Positions 49,714-60,927 of a DNA stretch of 64,000 bases are shown one piece after another (the stretch's first letter is position 1; every line of letters begins with the position of its first letter). The stretch comes from Scolanthus callimorphus (lineage: Eukaryota > Cnidaria > Anthozoa > Actiniaria > Edwardsiidae): positions 9,041,978 through 9,105,977 of the forward strand of contig CM066923.1 of assembly GCA_033964015.1 (NCBI GenBank), written 5' to 3'. The notes under the pieces are model-generated. The model did no database searches and had not been told where the DNA came from. It saw only the letters and a list, made by a program, of their open reading frames with translations. Both the position numbers and the translations under genes were made by a program.

Positions 49714-50534
49714 TACTGGAAAGCCATTTTTAAAATTCTTTTTTTTTAATGACTGATGAGAATCTGAAAGCCATGTTGTTCTGTCTAATGCGGGTTATGA
49801 GAGGAAATCAGTATTTCGAATTTTAGGCAGGGAAAACCTGAATAATGCGAGAAAGTTGGCAGGTCTAGTTCCATTATTGGCTCTGTGGGAGTGAGCTGTG
49901 TCTTTTGAATGGAATCTTTACTTTACAGTAATAATGGATTTTTGGGGATCTTATAGATTTTACAGAAGGGGAGATGAATGGATGATTGCAGCTATATAAA
50001 GCATGGTACCTTGTATGCCCGCATTACATCCTGGTAGTTGTGTTACATTCCACAGGCATTTTATAAGAAAACAGAGTGCATGCACTTAAGCTGGAATAAT
50101 CCATTCTAAATGATAGACATTTTCAGCAGGTCTCCTGGTATTTTTGACAAAAATTACAACTTTTTGCCAACAATATTTGCAGTAAGTCTCTGGTCTTTCA
50201 GCACATTTTCCTACTGTAGTATTATAGTCTTTTTTTGTCCTCACCACATCACCACTTTATGTCAAGTGGACACACTTTTCCTACTCCTTGTGGCATCAAC
50301 TTTCCAGACCCTTTCCAGTTAGGCATTGGGTCTCAGAACACAGCTCCATGGTAAATATTTTCCAGATTTTTGTCCAGAACAATTCCTCACAATTGCTGCA
50401 TGAGCAGATTTACATATTTTATGTCTATGCTGGATTGCCCTCCATGTCCTTGTTTGACCCAGTGACATTCAACAAACATACAGGAGACATCTGTGATCGC
50501 CAGAAGTTTCAACTGTGGTTTGTCCAAAGATGTA

Positions 50535-53500
50535 TTAAAACATATAAGTCTTTCTTGATGTAAGAGCAGGGGAATATATTGGCTCCATCCAGTGGAAAAT
50601 CACCAGGAAAATAAAAGCCACTAGTACAAAGACGCACATAAATGAGAAGAGGACTATACGTGGGATAATGAACATGTCAACTTCAACCTGGAAAAGAAAT
50701 ACAAAGTTAGAATCAAGTGAGGTGCACATCCTTGGTGGTTTGGCCACATGGAGAGAGCATCAAGTTCAATCTCCTCCATCAGTAACTTTGAAGTTGAGGG
50801 TTGCAAACGAAGAGGCAGGCCAAGGAAAAATGTCTCTAAATATGTGCAGTATACAGAGATACAGATGAAAATAAGCACGAAAGAAAGGTAAAAAAAAATA
50901 GGTACTAGCCCCTCACAATGGAATAATTCTAACAAGGTGCAACAGTGTAAAAAAAGAGAAAGCTTTTCTTTGTCATGAGCTGTTTTAATTTTTCAACATA
51001 TACATACCATACATGTACCATATTATTACATGTTCAGTGTATTTTTATTAAAATGTGTCACCCCAGTAAATACCCAACATGAATAAGCAGAGAAATCAGA
51101 ATACTGTAGTGGTTGTCAATTTTGGTATTTTGACTGAATTTCTGTGTAAAATTTATTGCAAATTCCAATTGTAAGGGAAGGAACGTTTTTTTTCTCGAGT
51201 GGTGGGGAGTGGGGGTAGGGAGGCACAAGGGTAGGGCCATACCTATATGAAAGCTTTTCAGGGGAGGGCACACCATTCTCTTACATGTTACTTTCCATTT
51301 AATTAATTGTCCATTTAATACCTCCTAGTTCATAACTTAACTACTATTTATATATACACTTTTTTCATGATGCGAAGTCTTCTAAGAAGCCTTGGAACAA
51401 AACATATACCAAGGTGAGGGGAGGTTTGCACCTTTCCTAGACCCCTGCAGATGGGGGGCAAGATGTTTTCCCTAAAAATGCAAGGGAGGGCCAACACTTT
51501 ATTGAAAACAGTGCTGAAATTCCCCAGTCCTCTCCCCCACCCCCTTGAAATAAAAAAACTACCTTCCATGTGTGCGAAACCCACCATGGGAGATGAGTAT
51601 TTGATAATCTGGCATTGTTTGGACCTTCCAGAATCAGATCAAAAAACAGAATTAAATACACTAATTAGCTCTACATAGAAAATTTGCATCTGAACTTTTG
51701 TCTTTATAATTTTTTGGACAAAAAGGGCCTCCGTAATATGGCATTATGGTGATGTAATTTTTAGCGCAGAGTCTTGTATATAGGTGGCCAGTTTAAATAT
51801 TGTTTGCCAGTTTAGCCGAACCATGTATTAGTTTTAAAATTTTTACAAATTTTGATTTTAGCTGAAGAAGGCTGAATAGCCGAAACGTTCAATAAAGTTT
51901 TTTACAGTTATGCGTTGGAAGTTTTTGTCAATTTTTTTCATTCAAACTTATTCAACTTTTCTGACAAAACTCCTGTGAATCAATTTTTGATCCGCGTGGC
52001 TGGGCTTTCGTTTGGCCTAAGACTTTTGGAACTTTTTTACTCTAGTCTCTCTATATATATATATATATAAATAAATAAATAAATAAAATATAGTATTTGT
52101 ATGGAAAAAGTCAGGATAGTTGACCCCCCAACCACTCTGGCGTTTCCAATCCCTTCCATGGAGGGGGGATATTTTTTGGAACCACACACAGTCAGTACTA
52201 TCTATGTCATGTACCATGCATTACACATAACAATAAGTTTATGGATTATGAAGATGGAGATTCATATGAGAAATCTTCCATCAGTTCATGGAAATCTAGA
52301 GCAATTAATCAAAACAAAATAAATTCCCATGGGTATCACTAATAGGGGTGCTACGTGATTTTGTATCACACCACTCAATGAAAGTTATACCATTTTTAAT
52401 TGCATAAATAGTCATGAAAAGCTTACCCTGGTCCCTGGGTGAAGTTTCCGTGTTTTCGAACCAAGTTGAAGTCGTATTTGGGTGATTTCAATGGTAGTTC
52501 GTTTTGCCTCAGTGATTCTAGTCTTGCTCTGTTTCTTGTTGAAACTTCACCTGGGGACACTCACTAGGATTCTCAGTTCTATCAATCAAAAATGTCAGTC
52601 CCAAAGGTGGGGCTTCAGGGGCCTCCTATCATTGGATGACGCATTTGGCGCCTTCTCATTGGCAGCAGGTTTAGTTCTGGAATGACATTGTATTATTCAA
52701 GGGGAGATGATTGGCACGATTTTGTTCCGGAACTAATCCTGCTGCCAATGAGAAGGCGCTAAATTCATCATCCAAGGCCCTGAAGGTCCGCCTTTGATTG
52801 ATAGAACTGAGAATCCTAGTCAGTGTCCCCAGGGTGAAGTTTCAGCAAGAAACAGATCATCCTATGAGGTCGACCTGCAGCAAGTATAAACAAACTACCA
52901 TTGAAATATAACCCAAATACGACTTGAAACTTGGTTCGAAAACACGGAAAACTTCACCCTGGGACAAGGGTATGAAAAGCTATGTCTAAACCAAACTGTG
53001 TGTGCACTGTGCAATAACAACTAAGGGACTGGTCATAAATAAGAGGGGGAACTCAAGCACATTAAGGCCTGGGATTCAAAGCTTGGGGCTAGCCCCAAAA
53101 ACGCAAAATGTGCCTTAAATTGCTTTAATCTATTTTAGGAAGGCTAATTTTTGGCACAGTGATAAAACTGGACGAACTTAATATTTTGTGCTATAACTTA
53201 GTACGGAGTGACGTCACAAGGTATGTCACGTGACAAAACAGTAAATTGCTTTTCCGGTGATGGAGAAAACATCTTTACAATAGAGCTTTGGTGAAAATGG
53301 ATAGACCTCGGCAATAGAAACATAGTACCGTTTTGGCTGCTGAACTTTTATTTACTGTTAACGAGATATAAGGGTCGGAATCAGGTCACGTGACCTAATT
53401 AATATATCAGCCCCTTAAAGCACCTTAAAGGAGCAAACGTTTTCCACATGTAAAAACGTCACTATGTAGAACCCAAAGAGAGAAATATTATTAGCTAGTA

Positions 53501-56500
53501 ACTTTTCAAAAAGGAGTGAAACTCACCACCAGAGAAATTTTTAAACTTTGAAAAGTGAAAATGTCATGTGACTGGTCACCTGACGAGTGTATCAGCCGAA
53601 ATTCCATACTAAAACATTTCACTCGATGAATGTTAACTATCCTGAAAATTTCATGCTCCATCATTAATGATTAGAAAAGATATTTGAAATTTTGTAATGT
53701 CGATTTTCTGGGCTGACCCAGGCCTTAATACACTTGAGAAGGGCTGGTGCATTTCTATTTTGTTCTACATGTTTTTTGGAAACCCTCCCCTGACAAGATG
53801 CAGGAAAAATGTTGGCCCTCCAAAATGTGGTGACATAATTAATGGTGACCCTCCCCCATCATTCACTGGATCTAGATATTGCTAAAAAGACATTTTTATT
53901 ACTTTCTAAAATCCATATTCATGTAATAATAGCAGTGCAAGATTCGATTATGTCTTATGTTTAGGGAAAAAGAATCCGAAAGTTACTTCATCTGTACGTA
54001 TGTTTTACATAAAATACTCACAAATATCCTAAAACTTCAACAGACTATTTCTCAATTAATAATAAATACACACAAGATAATTTTAAAATTCTGACCAATA
54101 TTTTTTGGATAGATAAAGTAGGGCAGAGTGATACTATTAGAGTATCTTGTACAGTTGAAATATTGGTGGAGTCAGAATTTTATAATTTCTCTTATGTGTG
54201 TATTTATGTTTAACATAGATCTGTACATTATGTTGCTAAAATCCCAGATAATAACATCTTGCCAAGTTCAGTGTAGTTCAGCTGTAGCATTAGTCTCCAA
54301 ACACTAAAAAACTAGCAGGTGGGGGGGGGGGGAGACAACAACATATAAACAACTGAAGTCAGCTTTTAGGGAAAGTTTAAACTCTCTTGCGCACGATGCG
54401 CGCTGGAAATTTAGAGCCCAGCATGTGAAATTACTGCATGTTTGGGGGAACTTACTGGAGAAAAACTGTGGGGGCACAGGCCTCCCTGACCCTATACTCA
54501 CTATGGCCCTGTATTACCCTAACAACATTTGCGTAAAAAATAATGACCCTCCCTTTATCATTTGCACCATCCCTCCCCTCCCCTCCCCCTCTAATTTATG
54601 ACCAGTCCCTAACTGTTTTGCACAGTGAAATGCAAACATACACATGGGTTATCACCAAGAAAAAACAATCAGAGGGCACATACATATCACACACACTAGG
54701 ATGTAATTCCACCTGTCTCGACATGCATTATGCATCAAGGCTAATGAAGGATGATACTTAAAACATTTGTATTTTTGTTTTTTTTCCTATTGTTCTTACT
54801 GGTATCTTTTTACTAAGAAGCTAACTAGCATATTATCATAAGGTTTTATGTATTCACTCTAAATAGTAGACAGTGCCAATTCAATAACTTCTGCTGTGCA
54901 CAAGAAACCCTTAAGCCTAGTTTCCATAAAGTCTTATCTGTCATATCTGACGTCTCATCAGTCAACCGTGAAACAACAACAACAACAACAATACTGCAAC
55001 AGAGTAGTACACTATGAAATAAGAGGATATGAAATAGAGAATTCCAATTTTCATTGTTTCACGGTCGACTGATGAGACAGATACGACAGATGAGACTATA
55101 TGGAAACTAGGCTAAAGTAAACAACTTCAGTACCATAAGTCATTGTCCTGTTGCCGAGGATCCAAGGCAGCAAAGAGAACACGGCTCCATCACCATCTTC
55201 TCAAGTAAAGTAAAGTAGTTTTGACTGCCAGCCAACGTACAGCAGGGATCAGCAGCGAGCAGAGGTTTTTTTTGTGTGCCGCTCGATACAATACAGTACG
55301 TTTTTCAGCGTTCTTTTTTATCTGTGAATCAGAATAATGATAATATGTTAGTCTCTATTTAATGTGACAGGCGTTTGTTTAACTCACTGCTCACTTTTCT
55401 TTAGCTAAAACCTCGTGGTTCTTGTTTTGATTTCGAGAAATGCCACCGAGCGTGCAGAAACCTAATGTTTTTCTCAACACACACGGCTCAAACAATAGTT
55501 AGCCTTATTAGAAAGTTAAAGGAATTCTAGAGATTTTCGGGGTCGCATATTAACTCAAATGCATATTTATTTTGAAGCTAAAACAAGTTCGCGTTTCAAT
55601 GTCACGCCGGCTTTGTTAGCCGCCCTTCTAGCTAGGATTCAAAGGTTATATAATTAATGCTTGATGGGGCTTGATGTTTACTAACACAGTATACTAACTT
55701 TTAGCTCCTACCTTCATCCCGAGTAGTTTTTTTCTCCCGTGTATAGAAACAACCTCGGAACTGTGAAGTCCTGCCATCGCCCAATAAACACTGCTTTATC
55801 CAGGAATTTTGAACCACGAATTGCTCGACCGCCATTAAAGACCCGACTTGTGTTGTGTTGCTAATTATTTCTACAAATAAAACCGTCCCTTCGCAGCTTC
55901 TGCCGTAGTGGAAATTAGGGCTTCTTCCAGTTAATTTCACTCTTCAAAAGTCACTGCCCAGTTATTAAAACGCCTCGGCTTTGTGAAAGAAATGGAGAGA
56001 AGATGAAGAATGACTTCGCAAGGAAATGCACAGCCATATTGCAATTCTACTCGGCGCTAAAATTTGGTTGGACTTCTAGATGATAGGAAGACACTCTTCT
56101 GATTTCTTCAGACACGGCTAAGACATTGTCTTGTACTCCCTGGCTTTTTGTAAACAAATTATCATTTGCGTAACACAGTTCTGTAGTCGCGTACACGGTA
56201 CAGTCGATATTTTTTTATCAAAAGATTCTTCAAAATGTTTGGGTTTCCTGTAGTCTGTCACGTGAGCAGCATCCCCCCGACTACCCACCCCGCGCGCCAT
56301 CCACCCCTCCCCCTGTCGCACCATGTTGTGACGTCACGCCAAGTTGTGACGTAGGGCTTCACAGAAATCACGGGAAAATGGCGGGAAAATGCCTCGACGT
56401 CGAAAATTCACTCGCATCCCTTTGCAACCTGTGATGCTTTGGGTACCCTGTGGGGATATCATACATGCGCTATATTTGCGATCATTTGGACGCTTTTTTC

Positions 56501-57903
56501 TTAGGTATGGTGCTCCGCTCTGCGGCCTTCGGCCGCAAAGGAGCTCCGCTATGATGTCATACCCACTTTCAAGTGGAACAGGTTTCGTTAACGGATAGGA
56601 AGCGTGAGTGAATACTTTTCCAAACTTGCATACTGGACTTACCTGTTTGCCAGCACTACCGGCCAGTTCTTCTTGCCGAGTTTTTCTTGGATACAATATC
56701 ATGACGACAGTAACAAGGATGAGGAGGAACCCTATGCCGAATACTGCATTCCTGAGTAATGGTATAGGATTAAAATATTATGGAATTATCAGTAGTGTTA
56801 CATTAGTACAAACAAGGAGGGGGGGTACTCCCTCGTGTCAACTATACGGGGATGCTCTGCCTGAAAGGGGTAGCATTTTGATGCTCCAATTACATAAAAG
56901 GTAGCAATTTTGCGAATTTCACTATATAAAAGCAGGGTCCGACATTAACTTTTTTCGCTAGGTGGCATTGGCAAATAACTCAAAATTTTTAGTTGCCACA
57001 AAGCAAAATTTAGTTGCCACATAAACGTGGTTCTCAGCTGAACATACTACCAAAACAGGTAGACTGTTTATTCGGCTCGGGAAAAAACACTCATCTCCAA
57101 ACTCCAAACAAATGTTTCGGTAGTAGAATAATGGGGTGCCATTTGGCAACTAGCTCTTAAATTTTGGTCGCCAAGTCCCCAAATTTAGCCGCCATTGGCG
57201 ACCACATGGGCGCAGTAGTGTCGAGCCCTGAAAAGGGAATCCATTTTGCGAATTTCACTATGTAAAAGGTAGCAGATCACTAGATTCTGTTTAGAAAAAG
57301 TAAGGGTTTTTTTATGTTACAGTATAGAAAAGGGTTTCAATATTGCAGAGGCGAGTTGAGCTTCTTCTATTAGCTCGTCCCCGCATGATGTTTCTTGGAT
57401 TTTTCAATTATTTCTTATAAAATCTCCAGCCGATTTTTGTCTGTAATCTATGTGGTTTGACAGCTATTGTTAGCCCCAACATTGCAGACATAATTTAAGG
57501 GGCCGACCATTTAACTTTTGAGGGGGGGGGGGGCTTTTTTGTCAGTGCAAGATTTTTTTTTACACCTCTGTTATGTGGTGAGAATTTCTTTTCCAATAAG
57601 AAAGAAGGGTTTTAGTCACCAATTTGCTGTGCAGGAATTTTTTTTCGGCCCTTCGGGCCATGCAGGAAATGCCCCCCCCCCCCCCCCCCCCCTCAAGAGT
57701 TAAATGGCCGGCCCCTAATTGGAAACAGCATCTATTATAAAGATCCCCTTCTATAAATAAATATCTTTTCATTCAATAATTTGATCTTAATCTTACTTGA
57801 GTCCTCCACTGGCTCTTGATAACGCTACGCATCCCATTATGCCGAGAACCCACAGCAGAATCAACACAAACAAACCCACACCAACTCCAAGAACTAACGC
57901 CAT
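50535..57903 (-). CDS. TMEM218: TMEM218, ciliary transition-zone membrane protein
   Basis: Small three-pass membrane protein of the ciliary transition zone; human mutations cause Joubert/Meckel-type ciliopathy. Three coding exons with matching phases: 57797-57903, 56643-56751 and 50535-50687. Exon 1 encodes TM1 (LFVLILLWVL) and the conserved SRASG at residues 29-33. Exon 2 encodes TM2 (FLLILVTVVMILYPR). Exon 3 begins VEVDMFIIPR, then TM3 and the conserved MEPIYSP near the C-terminus. Total about 121 aa against 115 in human. The start is the ATG opening the VLGVGVG segment, matching the family N-terminus; an AG lies directly before it, so it may sit at a splice acceptor. The second intron is about 6 kb and holds several MITEs. 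The upstream exon of another gene ends only 55 bp before this ATG. Unlike neighbouring genes, no frame break is seen. Confidence 0.9.
52424..52972. mobile_element. 549-bp MITE with perfect 9-bp target-site duplication
   Basis: Inverted arms start TACCCTGGTCCCTGGGTGAAG at the left and are matched by the complement of CTTCACCCTGGGACAAGGGTA at the right. They extend over about 240 bp each (GTGTTTTCGAACCAAG, CTAGGATTCTCAGTTCTATC, CTGCTGCCAATGAGAAGGCG). TGAAAAGCT flanks the element at 52415-52423 and 52973-52981. Length of duplication and long arms suggest a Mutator-like or foldback origin. It sits in TMEM218 intron 2. Confidence 0.9.
54911..55116. repeat. MITE with TTAAGCCTAGTTTCCATA ends
   Basis: TTAAGCCTAGTTTCCATAAA pairs with TATGGAAACTAGGCTAAA. 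Subterminal CTCATCAGTCAACCGTGAAA pairs with TTTCACGGTCGACTGATGAG. An (AAC)n tract lies in the loop. The design resembles 13401-13510. Confidence 0.8.
55117..56642. other. Intron sequence of TMEM218; no other gene seen
   Basis: Lies between TMEM218 exons 3 and 2. Short ORFs on both strands have no family match and no paired splice sites. GC-richer patches near 56270-56400 do not form a recognised element. Confidence 0.4.
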
Positions 57904-57958
57904 CTTATCACAACAAAGGCGAGTTAAAGTTATTGATGTATTTCGAGAAGTAAATGGG

Positions 57959-58392
57959 CTATAGATACTTCTGCTTCATGATTCTTGGCCACTCATTCCT
58001 TACTTTATCGAGTATTTGTTCTTTGAACTGAGAAATTTCCAACGCAGTTGGTTCTTTGCCGCCATTTTTGTTTGTAATGAAAACCACTGACCAAAATGAT
58101 AGAAGGCTCTTCAAAACGCAACAGGAAGCCCACGAAATGTTCACGGAGGGGAGGACCCTCTTAGTACTCATCATCTCTTGCATGTCGAAATCCATAATTC
58201 AATTCAAATCAATTGGGCCAGTGAGAATAACACTTGCACTAACTTACCCAAATCCTTTACGTTCTGAGTAAAATCTTGAAAATTCAACTCGCTGCCATTT
58301 GCTGAAACTTCAGTTTGCACTCTGGAATTGATTTTGACAAAACATCTCGGTTGAGGTAGTTGGGGTCGCGTCACCCAGTTAGTGAAAGTGGC
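57959..58392 (-). CDS. Two exons of an unrecognised protein, 3' end of a gene
   Basis: Exon 58248-58392 reads openly between a plausible acceptor (AATAATAG) and donor (GG|GTAAGT) and contains KINSRVQTEVSANGSELNFQ. Exon 57959-58176 follows a CAAG acceptor in matching phase and reads 71 codons to a stop, ending ILDKVRNEWPRIMKQKYL. A possible 30-bp exon lies at about 58498-58528 between TTTTCAG and GTAAAA. I do not recognise the protein. No domain, signal peptide or clear TM is seen; the middle is rich in C, W, S and V, which could reflect a wrong frame. Coding status rests on matched splice phases, open frames and codon texture only. The stop lies 55 bp before the TMEM218 ATG on the same strand. 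Confidence 0.4.
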
Positions 58393-58555
58393 CTATTATT
58401 ATTTGAAACTAGTCAGAAAAACTTTTTCTGCGGTCAAGAGAGAGGACCACAGGCCGCCCAAGCTCAGGGGTCGTTTTATCAAATGTAATTTTACCTCACT
58501 AGTAATTGCTCTGATCATATTAACCTGAAAAAAAATCAGTAGTAATCATTGCTAT

Positions 58556-58660
58556 AGAGCGAATTTCACATGACTGTGGTGAAACCAATCGCATAAGTGA
58601 TTATTGAACAAACCTATAGGAGTGATTACAAAGTAAACCCACAGTCATCTGAAATCCGCT
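58556..58660. repeat. MITE, AGAGCGAATTTCACATGACTGT family, copy 3 (short)
   Basis: Ends AGAGCGAATTTCACATGACTGT and ACAGTCATCTGAAATCCGCT. At 105 bp this is the shortest of three copies, sharing CCTATAGGAGT(A/G)ATTACAAAGTA with copy 1. Confidence 0.75.
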
Positions 58661-59438
58661 GTATTATCTATATGGCAAAATAAATTCGACTTTGTTATAG
58701 AACGACCCGAGCCTGAGGAGACATCTGCTGCGTGGGATAACCCCATACCTTAGGACAACGGAGACGTTTTCTCTAGTTCTTGAATCAAAATGCGATGGTG
58801 TGGGTTCAATCGCGGGTATTTATAAATTTCCAGGGTGGGTAGTATAGGGGTAGCACACCATTTCCTGGTGCATATTTGCGAGTTCACAGAATAATCATTT
58901 ATCAATATCTTTTAATATTACAACAACAGTATTTACAAATATAATGCAATGAAATTAAAATTAGAAATACCAGCATCGGTATTACTCTATTTTGAAAAAT
59001 CCAAATGGGCAGTAAATGCTGTACCTCCACAGGTAAATAGCCCCTTCCCTCCCTCCCCCAATTAAAAATGCGCCCAATTCCAGTGGTAGCCATTTGTTGG
59101 CCTTCGTTGAAGAATCAAGTGCCTTGCATGTGCGCGCTGCACCCTAGTCGTGTTTCAAAGGCATGTCTGAAGAAAAGAGAGCGCTCGTTTATGGCTCTGG
59201 AATCGTTCATTGTTGCAGACGGCACCTACAAAACCTGGATTAGATAACAGATCGGATAATAAAAACTCGATTTCTTTTTTGGGCGATGAAAATGGACTCC
59301 AGACGCTTGTCTACGCTTAATCAATGGGAAGTTTGTAGGTGTGGCATTGCAGAAGCAATCCAGGTACAAACCACCGTTTTCGGAAACCTCCAGATTCGAG
59401 AGCGTTTTCGAAAAAAAAAAATCAATTTTCGTGCGTAG

Positions 59439-59496
59439 ACAGGAGGCCCCATCGGATAAAAACTTCTCCGTTTTCGAAACCGATGGGGCCTCCTGT
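59439..59496. repeat. 17-bp perfect-stem hairpin
   Basis: ACAGGAGGCCCCATCGG at 59439-59455 is exactly inverted at 59480-59496, with a 24-nt loop. A flanking CGTTTTCGAAA word occurs on both sides. Probably the core of a small MITE. Confidence 0.75.
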
Positions 59497-60040
59497 AAGG
59501 CAACTCAAGTATTACAAGGGTGCTCACCATTTTTCAAAATCCCGGAAATTCCAGTTCCATTTCCAGGATAAAATGGTTCAGTCGAATTTTTGGTCATTCC
59601 ATTTGGAACGAGTGGATAAGCTCTAGAGGTTGGTATTCCAGCGCGATTTATGACTTATTAGAGACCCTGTGTCCGACCCTGTGTGTTTATCTAATACGGT
59701 AAGAAACTTTCAAAATAACACCATTAGTTTGTTGTTCTATGACTTCGTGTCTCATAAATCAGTTTTAGACCAAAGGATGGATCGAAATTTCACGAGCTTT
59801 AAACGGATTGAGTTCTCACTACTTTTACCGTTAGCTCATTAGCATAGAGTTGTATGGGCTACGAAACTATTCGTCACGCCCATCGGTCACAGGGTTTTAA
59901 CGTAACCGTTTCGAACCCAAATAGAAATTAGCAAATGGTAAGCGCCATTCCACTCGGGATCCCATCCCAACTGGAAATCCGAATGTTTTGTACCATCAAA
60001 CCGACCAAACCAACCGTTTTTTTTTTGACAAATGGCAAGC

Positions 60041-60457
60041 ACCCTGTGTCAGCCGCCATTTTGACAGCCTAGCAACATACCAAGTCGGAGAAAGCATCCA
60101 TTCCCACCGGTTGATTTAGAGAATATATAGAGAAATGTTCAAGATTCAACTTGATAAATCAAATCTGAAACTTATTTTTTAGATGCAGATTTTAAGATTT
60201 CTAATTCGTCTTCTAATATCTAACGACACAAGGACGTTATGTTGCAACGATAAAGTATGGGAAAATAACTGAAATAATCTATGTTTTCCATGGATCATCA
60301 TTAGATTACTTTACCAAAGCAATGTTCTGCTATTTTTTGTGGACTCCATGTTTTGAAACCACTAAATTTTGTTTGTATGATATTTTCCTTATGTCGTTAT
60401 GTCGCAAGTGTGCACCAGGCATAATAAACGAGTGGCTGACGACACGGGCCCTTTAAC
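60041..60457. repeat. MITE, CCTGTGTCAGCCGCCATTTTG family, copy 1
   Basis: The left end CCCTGTGTCAGCCGCCATT and the right end GTGGCTGACGACACGGGCCC are inverted. The left 100 bp match 63683-63790 closely (TGACAGC.TAGCAACATACC, AAGTCGGAGAAA). The middle is expanded compared with copy 2. Confidence 0.65.
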
Positions 60458-60652
60458 TTCTCTAAACGGGCTCGGCGTGGGCACATGAGCTGATCCTAAG
60501 TTGTTTCCCCCTTTGTGACTGGCACTAAGAAAATGAGTAATATTTTGTGAGCTAGCTTCCTGGCTCCACACGAAGGATTAACGATGCACGACTTCAGCAG
60601 TGGAACGGATTCCAATGATAACGACTACAGAATGGCTTTCCAAGACTTGTCG

Positions 60653-60927
60653 TTAAGGCCCGTCTACACTTACAGTTTTTGTCACACGAGTCGCTGCGAT
60701 TTTTCTCTCGTGTACGCGTCAACTCAAAAAAACTAATACGGTAAACTAGGTGCAACTTGGCGCGATCTGCCGCGATTTTTGTCGCTTGATGTCGCCGAGA
60801 TTTCAAACATGTTCGAAACTCTTTCCCACTTGATGCGATTTGAAGAAAAGAGAGCACAGAAATCGCACCAGATTTGCATCTCGTTTACACTAGAGAGTTG
60901 GAATTCCGAAGTGTAAACCGGCCTTTA
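60653..60927. mobile_element. 275-bp MITE at the 3' end of nicastrin
   Basis: Inverted ends TTAAGGCCCGTCTACACTT and AAGTGTAAACCGGCCTTTA; the outer TTAA/TTTA hints at a TTAA-type target. The right end lies inside the last open frame of nicastrin and supplies its final codons and stop (60885-60887). Confidence 0.75.

Noticed and set aside
55701..55940. 79-codon minus-strand ORF in TMEM218 intron 2
   Set aside because: No domain, no splice support, and TMEM218 exons join across it in phase.
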